A stretch of 59,037 bases of DNA from Neoconidiobolus thromboides FSU 785 (GCA_025603075.1 MU626387.1:1-59037), one strand, 5' to 3'. Positions 33,502-45,864 are shown, counted from the first letter of the stretch. The notes: generated by a model from the sequence alone, not told the origin. Translations and numbers: made by a program.

Positions 33502-34416
33502 ATGGATAATATAAACAACTATGAAAGTTCAAACAGTGAGAAAAGTGAATCAGTGTCCAATTCTGAAGATGAAAAGGAGCATTATGCAAGTTCACTAAAC
33601 AAACGCATCACAAACTCAAACAAACGAAAACTGAACTTAGAGCAGTTTAAAACTGAGGAGTACAGCTTACCAATTTATGAACCTCAGGAAGAATTCGATG
33701 ATAGTGTAATCAAAGGCTATTCAGTTAAGTTATTTGAAAAGAAAGGAGATGTCATTAAAGAGAATATTAGCACAGAGGAGGGCATTAAAAAAGAATTAAA
33801 ATCTTATTACGAACAGTGGCTAGTTCCAAGTATATATAGCGATGATCTAACTTTAGATAGGTAAATTTATTCTTTTTAGAAGATTTCTAATTAGTTTAAG
33901 ATATGATGTTCGGAATTTAATTGATTTGAGCCAATTTCAGTTTGATAAGCAAGATAATAGCATAAATGACCAGACTGATGAAGATTTAGATAAGTTTAGA
34001 TTTGAGTTTTATAAATTAAATGAAAACGATAGTTCTGAAGAGACATACCCAAGTAGATATTAGTAGATTTGGTTTACAAATTTTTAACTGTAATTTTAGA
34101 TAAAAGGAGGAACACAATAGAAAATAAAGCAGGAGCAGTGGGTATTGGATATGAATATAGTACTATAGAAAGCAAGAAAGAGGATAAAAGAGAGGAAGAA
34201 ATAGATGAAAAACAGCTAACGATAATGAAGAAAACAGCGGCATTTGTTATTAAAAGTAATAATCCATTACTGGAAATCCAAATTATGAGTAAACAAAGCA
34301 ATAACCCATTATTTAAATTTTTGAATAAAAGGGATGCTTTGAATCTCCATTATCAGAGATTAAAAGATGCTTTAAGACTGGGGTTTCAGGACATAGAGTC
34401 GGAGGAAGAAAAATAA
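33502..34416 (+). CDS. SWAP/SURP-domain splicing regulator (SFSWAP-like)
   Basis: Three exons. The first intron (GTAAATT...TTTAAG, about 33861-33900) joins LTLDR to YDVRNL. The second (GTAGAT...TTTTAG, near 34051-34098) leads into the SURP exon. The N-terminus is acidic and Ser-rich. Residues about 70-125 match the DRY_EERY domain of suppressor-of-white-apricot proteins (KGYSVKLFE... then LDRYDVRNL). The C-terminal exon has a SURP module, MKKTAAFVIKSNNPLLEIQI then NNPLFKFLN...LNLHYQRLKD. SFSWAP proteins regulate alternative splicing and bind SF1/U2-associated factors in the nucleus. This version is short (about 275 aa). It lacks the second SURP and the Arg-Ser tail of animal proteins. Confidence 0.82.
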
Positions 34417-35210
34417 TTAAAAAATTAAAAAATTAAAAGGTGAGTTTGTAACTTCGAATTTACTGTATCTTTAATAAATCCTTGTCGTTTTAAAAAAATT
34501 ATTCAGTAATAAAAGTCCTAATTAGCATGTTTCAATAATTCTATTTAAGTTTTAGTAAATGCTAATAGGTGCTTGAGTATTTATAAAGGAACATTTACTG
34601 AGTAAAACTCTATTTATATGATCAACTAATTAAGTATTAGAAAAGAAAAGCTATTATTAGTATATGTAGGTGTTTTTTTAGTTCCATTACTTTTCCATCT
34701 TTTAAGCACTACTTGAGAGTGGAAGAATTGTTAGTAGAATTCTTAAACAAAAAATACATTCCCATATGTAATAAGGAGACATGCAACAATAAAGTATTGA
34801 AATAATTGAATTATACAGCTTATTGAACAATTAGTATATTTAAATTGTCGAGTTTTTTTCGAAATATAAGCAAAATAATTCAAAATTTATTTTATCACAA
34901 ACAAAGACAAAAAAATAATTTGTATAACAATATCTACTTTTATACAGATTGTGTTAAAAGGGTTCAAATCCATGCTTCTTAGAAAACCTTTTCATCATAG
35001 CCATTAAAAAGTTAATATTCATATGACAACACGCTTCATTATTTGTTTTTGCAGAATCACTAATATGCGTGATTTGGTTAAGCTAGATCAAAAATTAATA
35101 AATAAACTAATAAAGTAAAAAAATCATTACAATTTTGCCTTTAACCTCTGGAGTAATAATTTCTTTGAAAGCTAATTAATTATTGATTTAGTAAATTGGT
35201 ATCATAAACC
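34417..35210. other. Convergent intergenic region, with one MITE
   Basis: Between the 3' ends of the SFSWAP-like gene and the next minus-strand gene. It holds the MITE at 34666-34763 and nothing else that I recognise. Confidence 0.5.
34666..34763 (-). mobile_element. MITE copy 12
   Basis: The left end is slightly altered (GTAGGTGTTTTTTTAG) and the right end is ACATTCCC. A perfect ATAT duplication lies at 34662-34665 and 34764-34767. Confidence 0.93.
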
Positions 35211-38200
35211 CTAATTAGACTTACTATATAAGTATTCTAATAGAGGTAAGTCTCTAATATATTGAATAGATTCACTATCAACACTCTTAAATCCAGTTTG
35301 ATAAATTAACTTAAACCTTTCTGAATAATCTACACCAGAAGAAAAAAACTGTACAAAATTGGCCATAATGATTTTATCTAAATAAATTAAACATTTAATT
35401 TGAACAACTAAGCTTAACTTACCACCATACCATTTAACGCTTTCAATCAATAATGGAAGGCATAATGGACCAAATGCATAAGAACAAAATGAATTTGAAT
35501 CAACTAAATTTTCTGATAATAAAGATGGTATTGACAAGTAACGGCTAAACAAAAAGTAAATAAAATAAATTTTAGAATATTATCTCTTACTATATTGCTT
35601 CCTCAGATCTCTTGTTAAAAACACAAGCCTGAAATATAAACCTTGAAGCAATTTCTTTATCACCAAGGTACCTAAAGCAGCTGTTTGCTAAAATGTACAA
35701 TAGATCTGTCAAAGTGTTTAAAGACAACTTAATATCAGACATAGATCCTTGAGAAATATTGGTAATTAACTCTTGTAACCTAATATTATTAAGAATTTTA
35801 AAACTAATTAATAAAAAACAAACTTTTGAGATGTTTCTGGATTAACTTGATAAAAATAAAATTCTTTTGGGACTGTAAATAAGAGTGAAAATATTCCAAA
35901 GTCTTCATAAGCTCCCTAAAATAATGGATTAGATTATTACTTTAAGATAAATAATAATCTACAATGAGATGGAAATCTTTATGTAACATTATAAGCGAAA
36001 ATACGGATCCCGAAAGTAAATAAAGGAAGCCATATCCTTTTAGTTGCTTTAAGCAAGTTACGATCCTAGGCTAAATAAAAATGAATTTTTTACATACCAA
36101 TACGAAATAAACTTTTACCATCAAGTGGGAGCAATGTTGAAAAAAAGATATTGCCTTAAAAAGAATAATCAAACTCATTTTAATCTTAATCAAATCGTCT
36201 TGCCTTTCAAAGTAATTTTCAATCTCATTGAATACTATAATTGTTAGAACAAATTGAAGTAAAACAGTTGGACTTACAAAGTTTATTGGGAGATTCGATA
36301 ATATCACTTGGAATACATCTATAAACCAATAAAATAGCATGGTATAAGTTTCCTAATTCAACTATAAAAAAGTTATTAAAGATAATTAGATTTAGCTTAG
36401 TGAATTACCAATGATGGGCTTTTTTATCTTAGAATTATTTGGACTGATTCTTTCAAAAACCTGTGCCCCGATTCCATATTTTTCTTGGCTAAAGAAATAA
36501 ATAAACGCCATATCCTATGAAAGAATTAATATGAACTATTAACTGACCAAATTAAGCCTACCAAATCTCTGTTTTTTGGTACTAAACTTCCCTTATAATT
36601 TAAAAGAGCTTCTTCATCATTTGAATCCAATAGCATATCGTCCTCAATTTTATCACCTTTAATATAACTTTGGTAATAAATGCCCAGTTTAGAATGGGCT
36701 TTTAGTTCATCAAATGTATTATTTAACAACGTTATTTTCTGGGTAATATATAAAAGACCATCACTTTTATCATATCTTGTAAATTCATTTAAAAAGAGCA
36801 TACTCTCTGGACTCATTTGAGATGCAGCTGCACCTTCAATATTCTTTCTTAATTGATTAGAAACATCAACATAATAGCTATGAACCTCATTAGCTAGATT
36901 TAATGCACTAGTAAAAAAACTCTATAAAAAGTTCATCAAACTTATTAATATCACTTTATTATATTACCTTATTGTATGCTTTGATTGCAAGGAGGATTTG
37001 TTCATCTATATAATCTAATGCTTTTTCACTCTTTTGAAATGTTAACATATTATAAATACTAGTATTAAATTGACATACTCCTACAGGCTTAACTAGTATA
37101 GGCAACGTATCAATCTTTGATTCAGTTTTGTTCTCATCATCCTAAAGAATAAGTTAAATATATTTGAACTATATAATTATTACTTCAACTAGTACAAAGC
37201 CAATTTCATCATTGTAGGTCTAAAATAAGTTAGCTAATAATTTTATAACTTAAATATAATAACCATAAGTTCTATAAACAAATTCAGTAAAAATTTTATA
37301 AATAAATTTTATAATTACCATCACTAGGACAAATAAATTCGCTTAATTCAGAAACGAATAGCTGGTAATCATTATCATTAGCTAAATCAAATACATTTTA
37401 ATATTCTTATATTTTTATAACCAAATTTACTAACCGTTTCCTTTTAAAGGTATTAAACTTATTAAGTCTTGCTTTAAGTCGTTATGTTTCTTATATTTTT
37501 CACGAAGACGCGAAACAATAGAAAATGGGATTTCACGTACTATATCAACAATGTCTAGAATTTGTGAGAATTGTCATACATTCTTATATTAAACTTCAAG
37601 CTATAAATTACCTAATTCATTTGTAAGTACACCTGGTGACAAAAGCCAATAAAAATAAAATACGATAGCAGTATCTTTATTGATCTCTTTTATCTCATCA
37701 AAAGCAGGTGCTAATTGATAATAACTACATGGTTGAATATTTAAAAGTATACTATCTTTCTTTAATTGTTGTTGAATGTCAATTAATGAAAGGTTTGATA
37801 GCTTCTCTACAAGTTCTGAGTTCATTTTTTCAATTTCTAAAATTCAATCAAGATATTAAATTAAAGTATAGGCTTAACTTACCTGCTTTAATATTGAATT
37901 TTTCTTTAGCTTCATGTTTTTCTACTTGAATTACAAATTCCAATAACTCCTCTACTCTTTGCCAGTCTATCTTACTAAATAAAGTTTAAATTATATATCA
38001 GATCTTCAGTAAAGTTTTACCTAATCTCTTCAGTTTCATTTTTCCTATCCACACACATTTGACCCAATTCACGTACTTTATTATAATCATTTTTAAGAAA
38101 AGCAAATTCAATTAAATCATAAACAATAGAAAACCATGTATCTGATGGCATATTTTGTTTAGAAGTGCCATAATTGACAATAAGTTGATCATAAAAATAG

Positions 38201-38882
38201 TCAAAAAATTTGGTAGCGTCACCCAACATATTTAACAACTTAAATTTATTTTTATAAACACATCTTAAAACCCATTGTTGATATAAATAGATGGGTTTTA
38301 AATAATCCGGTTTGTTTTGAAATAATAATTCTTTCGATTGATTATTCGCAGAATCAATATTATCAAGATCATTGCTAGTAATCATTAGTTTGACTTTAAA
38401 TTCTATAATATAATAATTACTATGATAAAGATAAACTAGCAATTAATACCGCTCTTTGCATTTCCAAAGATATTTTTCCAATTTCTTTTAAACTCAAATT
38501 GGCACAATCAATTAACTTTAATTATTAGATTTATACATTTATACAAACTAGCTAAATACCATCGCCCCAAACTTTAACAGTAATTTTTGACGTGCGGTAA
38601 CTGCATAAACAGAAGCAAATGCAGGTAATCCAGTATTATAAAAATGAATACTTTCAACTGGTTTTAATATTAAAGTAGTAAGCACTCTTTCGTTCAGAAA
38701 TGAAGGCAGCCATTTATTTGCAAATATCCTTTTAGCTTCTATGGTTTCTAATTTACTAATCTTATTAAAGTTTAGAAATTCGTGTAATTATTTGATAAGC
38801 CTACTTCTTGGGATAGTAAATTGGGTTGAATTAAATAATCAAAAAAATTGCTCGTATTCTCTTTGGTCGTAATCTCTTTCAT
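35211..38882 (-). CDS. Large multi-exon helical protein, function not recognised
   Basis: A start ATG at 38880-38882 (MKEITTKENTSNFFDYLIQP) leads through at least 14 short-intron exons to TAA at 35211. The protein is about 1000 aa, soluble and all-helical in pattern, with no zinc finger, ATPase or membrane motif. Segments such as ISKLETIEAKRIFANKWLPS, PIYLYQQWVLRCVYKNKF, IVYDLIEFAFLKNDYNKVRE and a C-terminal LPLLIESVKWYGG look like a helical-repeat scaffold subunit. The W-x-x-R motif near residue 150 followed by a TPR-like YDLxxxxFxxxxY is reminiscent of Integrator subunit 8. A Mediator tail subunit (MED5/MED24) is an alternative. Both are guesses. Continuous splice-compatible coding over 3.7 kb makes the gene itself certain. 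Confidence 0.75.
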
Positions 38883-39611
38883 CTTAATGTTGGGATAGAA
38901 ACAAAAAAGTATTGTTAACTTTTATGTATTTTTAATAAGTAAAAGGTAATCCAACTCTCATTGGCTTATTATGCTCCTAAAAATAATAGATGAATTCTAC
39001 TTGGATTTTTATTAAAATTAATGGTACTATTTAATAAGTACCATTCAAACGCTTTAAGCCAAAGGGGCCAGTTTGTTTATAATTACCATTAAAAATTTAG
39101 TAAGTAATTTTTTTTAAAACATTATCTATAATATCTGTTAAAATAGTAATTATAAATTATTTGTTATATAAAATACAGTGGTAGATGTTATTGCAACTTG
39201 AAAATGGAGGAGTTTATTTTTGAAAACTAGCCCATTTGGAGCAGTTTTTGAGGACGTTATTTTAATAATAAATATATAAATTATTACACAAAAATTATCT
39301 AGTATTGTTTTTTATAAACTTTTGTTATCAAAATAATTAATACTATACTATTTAATATAGCTTGTCTTTTTTTAAGATTTCAAACTAAGTAATTCATTAT
39401 AACTCAAAACGACTCAAAAATAGTACATATAAGCTCATTTTAAAAGCAGTCAGGTTTTCAACATAATTTGAAATTATAATAGTAAACGTAGTGTGAAGCT
39501 TAATCTCTTTAATAAGCTTTACTCTATATTGTCTGATATACTATCTATTGAGTAACAATAAAGCTATTTACTTTTTCTAAATATTGAAACCAAAAAACAA
39601 ATATATTTTTG
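38883..39611. other. Intergenic, no feature seen
   Basis: Upstream region of the large minus-strand gene. AT-rich, with no MITE, RNA gene or coding frame recognised. Confidence 0.5.
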
Positions 39612-39839
39612 ATGGATTATAGAGCATTTATAGATGATGTTAGTTTTTTAGCTTTAAAAAAAGTCCTAGAAATAGGATTAAATTCATTACAATTCTCAAT
39701 GGATGATTTATCAAACAACATAAAACAAAGCTTCTTAAAGATGCCAAGCTCTATTCAACACTTGATATTACGACATTGGAGATGTAGACAGCCTAATAAC
39801 TTCAGTGAGATCTGTGGGCTTTTACAAAAAAGCGTATAA
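39612..39839 (+). CDS. Possible small protein or gene fragment
   Basis: An ATG-initiated frame of 75 codons (MDYRAFIDDVSFLALKKVLE...). Its middle, FLKMPSSIQHLILRHWRC, resembles the beginning of an F-box-like helix pair, but the match is weak. The frame stops at TAA (39837-39839) with no splice donor close by. It could be a 5' remnant of a longer gene. Codon use is less A/T-saturated than in the surrounding non-coding DNA. Confidence 0.35.
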   Translation: MDYRAFIDDVSFLALKKVLEIGLNSLQFSMDDLSNNIKQSFLKMPSSIQHLILRHWRCRQPNNFSEICGLLQKSV

Positions 39840-40260
39840 TACTTTTAAAACAGCAAAGTTTTGACATATCATAATGTACTCATATAAAGGTAAATCAAAT
39901 TTTGAAATTTTAATACCTTTATTTGATACTACTTACTGTATTATTTATTGGGCTACAACAAATTTAGCTACTTTTTGAAGTGTTAAAAAGGATTTAGTTT
40001 TGGTATAGTATAAAACATTTTAACAGAAAAAATTGCTAAAACATTACTAAAGTAATTTATATCTATTGATATATATGTTTGTTAAAGTCATATTCACATT
40101 ATGTAATTTCAGATATTATAGTAATCTTCATATTAACCTTTTGGCCAAATCAACATGAATGAGCTGGGTCCAAATAGTACTCTTAAAAAATTCTGTCAAA
40201 TTTTGAAATTTAAATAAAAACAATTATTTTATATAACAATATTTAATTATTAGATCAACA
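39840..40260. other. Gene-free stretch before the tRNA
   Basis: AT-rich spacer with no recognised feature other than the tRNA gene that follows. Confidence 0.5.
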
Positions 40261-40333
40261 GCTCCCTTGGCCCAATGGATAAGGCATCAGACTTCTAATC
40301 TGAGGATTGCGGGTTCGAGTCCCGCAGGGAGTT
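40261..40333 (+). tRNA. tRNA-Arg (anticodon TCT)
   Basis: A full cloverleaf without intron. The acceptor is GCTCCCT pairing with AGGGAGT (with a G-U first pair, as in yeast tRNA-Arg-UCU). The anticodon stem is TCAGA/TCTGA around the loop CTTCTAA, and the T-arm is GCGGG-TTCGAGT-CCCGC. The A box (TGGCCCAATGG) and B box (GGGTTCGAGTC) are intact. It decodes AGA, the preferred arginine codon in this AT-rich genome. A run of T (TTTT) follows some 40 nt downstream. Confidence 0.97.
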
Positions 40334-40633
40334 TCGTGTGAAGACTTCTACTCATTTTGAGTAGGTAGTCTTTTATAAAACAACATCTGAAATTTTTGTT
40401 ATTTGATTAACCACAAGTTGATTTAATGCCTAAATTGAAACTTTAATTTTTATATTATAAAAATATCGATATCTCATAATTTTTATTAACAATTTTTTGT
40501 TTTTTAATTTCTTAACTTACAATTATTTGGCTCATAGCCCCAAGCCTACTTGAATTAAACCAATCAAACTAATATTAAAATTTTTGAACTAAAATTCTAA
40601 ATCAAATAATTTATTTTAACTTTTAAAAACAAA
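40334..40633. other. Spacer and leader of the Nop13-like gene
   Basis: About 300 nt containing a TTTTATAAAA run shortly after the tRNA and an A/T-rich leader directly before the next start codon. No other feature was found. Confidence 0.4.
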
Positions 40634-41824
40634 ATGAAAGAAACTAAAGTTAAAAACGAGCAAATAGAGCCAAAAGTTCAATCAGAACAAGAGGAGGCTG
40701 CCGTCGAATCCATCAAAGAAAGAAAATCCAAAAAAGCCAAAAAAGAGAAAAAAGAGAAAAAAGAGAAAAAAGAGAAAAAAGAAAAAGTGAAGAGTAAAAA
40801 AGATGATGATGATGATGATGCCTTTAACATCCTTGACATCGTAACTGGTTTCGAGCCAGTCAAAAAAGCCAACGCTGCAGTAGAAGATGACGGAATCAAA
40901 GTAATTGAGCCAAAAACTAATAAAAAGAAATTGACGGTGGATGATATTACTGAAATGGATAAGAAAAAAGAAGAAAAAGAAAAGCAAAAAGAGAAGATGG
41001 GAGATAGGAGTAAATTCTCTGTTTGGGTTGGTAATTTAAGGTTTACTACTACTGAACAAGAATTAAGAAGATTCTTTGCTGATTGTGGTAAAGTTACTAG
41101 AGTTAATCTTCCAGCTACATTCAGTAGGAATAAAGGGTAAGCTGTTTTTTGTATATACTTGTAAATCTTTTGATGTTTTTTAACTAGATTCGCTTATGTT
41201 GATTTTGAAACAGAAGAAAGTCAAAAGAAAGCAATTGAAAAATCAGAACAAGAACTTATTGGAAGAAATGTATTAATTAAAGATGCCAAGAATTTTGTTA
41301 AAAATGGCAAAAAAGCACCCGCCTTAAAAGCCGTAGAAGCTGAAAAAGAAGGTGAAGTATTACCAACTATATTTGTTGGTAATTTAAGTTTTGAAACTAC
41401 TAAAGAGCATATTCAAGAAGTATTTGAAAAATATGGTGAAATCAAAAAAGTGAGAATTTCTACATTTGAAGATACAGGGCGTTGTAAGGGGTAAGTTAAT
41501 TTCAATTTGGTATTTTTGTTTTTATATTTAATTCAAATCCTCTTTAGTTACGCCTGGGTGGATTTTAAAGAGCAAAACTCCGCTACACAAGCTTTAAGAG
41601 CATTTCAAAAAAGAAAATTAAATGGACGATCCTTAAAAGTTATGTATGCTTCTGCTGAGGCTACTGAAAGAGGTAACAATTTACCAGTTGGTCATCCTTT
41701 AAGAGGTTCAAAAAGACCTAGAAAATCCAATCAAAATCAAAATCAAAATCAAGAAGAACCAAAACAATCTATCCCAGTTGAAGTTTCAGAAAATAATCCA
41801 AATAGAACTGTATTTGAAGAATAA
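40634..41824 (+). CDS. NOP13: Nop13-like nucleolar protein with two RRMs
   Basis: Three exons; introns at about 41138-41188 and 41491-41548 interrupt both RRMs just before the RNP1 strand (NKG|FAYVDF and CKG|YAWVDF). The N-terminus is an extreme Lys/Glu tract (repeated KKEKKE, encoded by a tandem AAAAAAGAG run), followed by DDDDDD and a conserved DDAFNIL-type segment. RRM1 (about 130-210) has RNP2 VWVGNL. RRM2 (about 240-320) has IFVGNLSFETT and the Nop13 signature TFEDTGRCKG. The C-terminus has KRPRKS and an (NQ)n tract. Nop13 associates with pre-ribosomal particles in the nucleolus. RNA-binding aromatic residues (FAYVDF, YAWVDF) are kept. Confidence 0.85.
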
Positions 41825-41947
41825 TTAGTATTCCTAATAACTAGATAAAAATAATATATAGAGTTTTTATTTAATTTTAATACTTTTTTATTTTATGTTT
41901 TGTATTCATATTTTTTATAAATATATTAAAACAAACTCAAGTAATTA

Positions 41948-43358
41948 TTATCTCACATTTTTCAAAAGCTTCATAAAATGAGATGGTGGGGGGACAAACA
42001 ATTTTAAGCCATTATTTGGTAAGCTATTAACATACTCTTCAATTACATCACCATACATCTGATTATTGAAAATAATTTGATAATTTTTAAAATCCTCATC
42101 ATTAATTAATTCTTTATTCTATAAAATGAAGTTATTGTTTATTAATAAAATAAAAGTTATTTACTTACCATTAGATCCATACCTAAACAATGTAACATCA
42201 ATGGACCATTAATTGTATTATTACTATATTTTTTGTCGCCTAATATTGGTGTATTTAAACTATGAGCTAAATGTAATCTTAATTGATGTTTTCTACCAGT
42301 TAATAATTTTAATGCTAATAGACTGTATTTTTCATTTGTTTGTAATACTTTATATTCTGTGATACTTTCTTTTTTTTCTATTTTCAAATTACTATTATTA
42401 TTTTTTTGAATACTTACTGTCCCATCGCTATTATAATAAATAGGATCTGTTATAAGCCCTGATATTGATTTCGGTTGGTGATGTGTAATAGCTAGATAAT
42501 ACTTGATTAATTTACTATCAGCTGTTTTTACTAAGCTTTTATTTCCATGAAATAAATCACTTAATATTACTGAAGATTTATGTGTTTTTGCTAATATTAG
42601 GGCCCCTGTAACTTCCTATTGATGTAAAGATGCTACTTTTTTATATTAAAAATATAAACTTACTTTATCCAGTCGGTGAACTATCCTTGGCTTATCAATA
42701 GAATTACCTTTTATCTCTTTAATTTTGATTAGCTTTGTAATGATATTTAAGTGTCTCATTTACTTTCAAAGTAATTTCCAATATGGTCCATTAGTTTACT
42801 TCCACCTAAAATAGATTGGTTAAATTTTAAATTGATTTATTCAAATTTACCTTGCACTGGTAAACCCTTGGGTTTATTTATTAATATCAAATGTTTGTTC
42901 TGAAATACAATATCAAAGGGCAAAGGCGCGTCATCCTCATCTTTCCTCCGATCCATTTTCTTCTCCTCATTCACTATAAAATCCAATAAATTCCTTTCTT
43001 TAATAACCAGCTCATCTCCCGGTTGAATCTTGTAACTACCCTCCTTTTGTTTTTTACCATTGATAGCTACTTTTTTTAATCGAAGTAACTTTTGAGTTAA
43101 TGAAAATTCTAAATTTAATCTATTCCGAAGGTATGTATCCACTCTAGAAGTTCCCCAGCTTTCTTCAATTATAAAAATTGGCCATTGGGGATTTGATTTT
43201 TTAGTTGTTTTTAGTGTAATATCAATCGATGAAGTGACCACGGTTGTATAGTAAACTAGATTTCATATTTGTTAATCTGTTATATAGTCTATGCTTATTT
43301 TACCTATCCTTTTATTTAATGTGGTTGACTTGAATCCATTCTTAATTAAATAAAACAT
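41948..43358 (-). CDS. RluA-family pseudouridine synthase, probably mitochondrial
   Basis: About six exons. The start was placed by splicing: ATG at 43356-43358 opens MFYLIKNGFKSTTLNKRI, then a GTAAAA...TCTAG intron leads to VYYTTVVTSSIDIT. This N-terminus is basic and hydroxylated with no acidic residue, like a mitochondrial presequence. An S4 RNA-binding domain (SRVDTYLRNRL...LRLKKVAINGKKQKEG) follows. The RluA catalytic domain comes next, with ILINKPKGLPVQG, the catalytic HRLDKEVTGALILAKT (Asp essential), and LLTGRKHQLRLHLA...ILGDKKY. It isomerises uridine in rRNA or tRNA; S4-bearing mitochondrial members modify the large rRNA. It could be the Pus5/RPUSD3-4 counterpart, but family assignment beyond RluA is uncertain. 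Confidence 0.88.
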
Positions 43359-43619
43359 TAAAACTTCAATCTCTAACACTGCTGATTAGATAGTCATTTG
43401 GCTCAAATTAAAAGTTACAATTCAAAAATCCCTTTTATTCGAAAATTGAATTGAATCTTGGGTATATTTAATATATAGAATGCTACCTCCATTAAGACTG
43501 AGATTGAGGATATAAGCATTTGGCTTTATTTGAATATGAAAAACAGGTTTCTTGATATTTCTTTGTTTAAATAAAAAGTTCAAAAAGATTTAAAATAAAC
43601 CATATTCCTCTCTAATCTA
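43359..43619. other. Spacer upstream of the pseudouridine synthase
   Basis: AT-rich, without a recognised feature. It leads directly into the decayed frame at 43620. Confidence 0.4.
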
Positions 43620-44180
43620 ATTGATAATATGATAAATACCATTGTTTAATCAGATATTTGTACTCTAGTTTTCTACAGGATATATATTTATACTTCCTTC
43701 TGATAAAACAATCAGATCGATTCTGATTTCATTTTTTTTAATGACAAATATAGTTGTCTATGTACTAAATATAGTCGTATCACAATGGACATCAATGAGA
43801 CAATCTATAAAAGATTGCTTAATTTTTTATGGTTTAATCCGCTTTCCATTCTTTTGAAATAACACTTCATCACTTAAAGCGAATCTATAAATCAAACAAG
43901 TAGGTTTTTATACTCAATACTAGAATCAACATTGAGAGTGAACCCAATATACTCATCTTTAAGGTAAATTCAATATTGTTAATAAGCATATTGATAAGTT
44001 CTATAGCATCTCCTATTTCCTGATTACCAAAAGATAACATCTAAAAGTTTAATAAGCTTGTTAAACATTACTTTTAGCATCATTAACTAGAGTGGGTTTT
44101 TTATCTATTTATACTTATCTTTATTAGCTATAAAATTTTTAGGATTTTTATTTTCATTTCGTTTCGCTCTCTTTAAATTT
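43620..44180 (-). pseudogene. Decayed protein-coding sequence of unknown family
   Basis: On the minus strand coding-like text runs through several frames. YNINLKRAKRNENKNPKNF is followed by KKPTLVNDAK, a possible 31-nt intron, then MLSFGNQEIGDAIELINMLI. After a one-base shift it continues DEYIGFTLNVDSSIEYKNLL. Downstream it reads YRFALSDEVLFQKNGKRIKP, stop, SFIDCLIDVHCDTTIF, stop, NEIRIDLIVLSEGSINIYPV, stop. One frame with only point stops is the mark of a relatively recent pseudogene. I do not recognise the ancestral family. Confidence 0.4.
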
Positions 44181-44859
44181 ATATTATAAATCTATTATCC
44201 CACTATCTCCTAGCTAAGAAACTATTATTAAAAATACCAAAGGTTATCTTTTGCTTGTAAATTTTCACCTGTTTAAATTCAGTAATAATTACTTGTTTTA
44301 ATCAAATAGATCTTAAAATTAATTACGTTCGTTTGTTACTTTATTTAAATAAAGCGTTCAATACTTATTTTTTATTACTCACTGCTTCTATTATGTTGGT
44401 TACTGCTTTACTTCTACTAATTTCAAATAATAAATTGTAAGCTTCAGGTAACAAAATGTTGTTAATTTTTGTTTACTCAGTCTTATATTTGTAGATTCAT
44501 CAGTTTCTTTCATTGTTTGTTGATAAGTTTATGTCAAAAGATAAACCAATGACTTTGTAATTTCTATAGTACAAAACATCAATAAACTTGGTTAAATATT
44601 AAATATTAAAACCATCGTATTTGTAAAGTCCTTGCTTTTAAATGAATTTATCAATATGAATAAAGCAGGATAAAGCAATCATCTAGAACAGGCAGTACAA
44701 TAATATAAAACTGAACCCTTTAATTTCTATAATTTATCATATAAAGCAAGTAACTCTTTAAATTGTACTGATTAATGAGTTGTTGAATCTATCTCAAAAG
44801 CACAATTTACTTTATAGGAAGTAGCCTCTACTTCATTTTGTATATTTAAAGCTATATTT

Positions 44860-44954
44860 GGGGATGTTTTTTTTAGTTTCATTATTTTTCCATTTTTTAA
44901 GCACTGTTTGAGTGGAAAGATTGGTAAAATTCTTAAACAAAAAAATACATCCCC
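44860..44954 (-). mobile_element. MITE copy 13
   Basis: GGGGATGTTTTTTTTAG ... AAAAATACATCCCC, about 95 bp because of a small internal deletion. A perfect ATTT duplication lies at 44856-44859 and 44955-44958. Confidence 0.94.
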
Positions 44955-45365
44955 ATTTGATGAGTTAATCAAATAAGACTAAATAAAGCTACAATATCAA
45001 CCTTAGCTACCTAGCTGCTACTGACAGATATTGGAAGCCATTCGATTTGTTCACGTAGGAAAAGGTTACTGAAATCCAAGAAGACAAATAAGCTATATTT
45101 TATAAAGACAAGTGAATTTTGGAGCAAAGGATATCCAGAGAGAAAATAGAGAGTTGAGACCAGGCTAAAGTACGGAGTGAAAAGAATGGGAGTACAACTA
45201 GTAAAACTCTTAACAGAAGGCAGAGACTTGCCGGAAACTCCAGACATTGTAAGAGTTGGTTCAGGTAATTTAATTACATCGAATAAACTACTTTTCAAGA
45301 ATTATATAGTCTCAATTAAATAATTAATGTTTACTCTATTTTATTAAATTATAGAATGACCAAGT

Positions 45366-45464
45366 GGGGGTGTTTTTTTTAGCTTCACTACTTTTTCCAT
45401 GTTTTAAGCGCTATTTGAGTGGAAAAATTGTTAGTAAAATTCTTAAACAAAAAAGCACATCCCC
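45366..45464 (-). mobile_element. MITE copy 14
   Basis: GGGGGTGTTTTTTTTAGC ... AAAGCACATCCCC, with the centre AAGCGCTATTTGAGTGG. Flanks are AAGT and AAAT (three of four bases agree). Confidence 0.93.
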
Positions 45465-45864
45465 AAATGGAGCTTTAACATAGCTCAAAGTTCTTAAATT
45501 GTAAAACAGAGTTGTAGGCACAAGATAAAAATTGAGTAAGATAAAAAAGGGAGTTTTTAAGGATTAGTTTCAGTAGATAAACTATAAAGAGTATGCTTGA
45601 GATATATTTTGTAGTTTAAGGACCTTAAATCTTATTATAGGTATATTTGAATAGCTGTTCTTTATAAAATCCTAATAAAAGTATATTAAACTTTAAATAT
45701 AATAAATTAAGTAACTCGTTATTTTAACTTCATAATTGGATAAATTTAATAATGGATATACATAATATGTAAAATGACTAAAATTAAATTAATGTGAATT
45801 TGTAAAATTATTTAGATATAAATTTAACATTTATAGTCTTATTTTATTAAAATTGATAGAATAT

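Noticed and set aside
40678-40987. Minus-strand frames rich in Phe and Ser
   Set aside because: They are antisense shadows of the Lys/Glu tract of the Nop13-like gene.
45011-45298. 95-codon minus-strand frame in a less AT-rich patch
   Set aside because: No motif, signal or splice evidence. The opposite strand is equally coding-like, so I only mention it in the intergenic entry.
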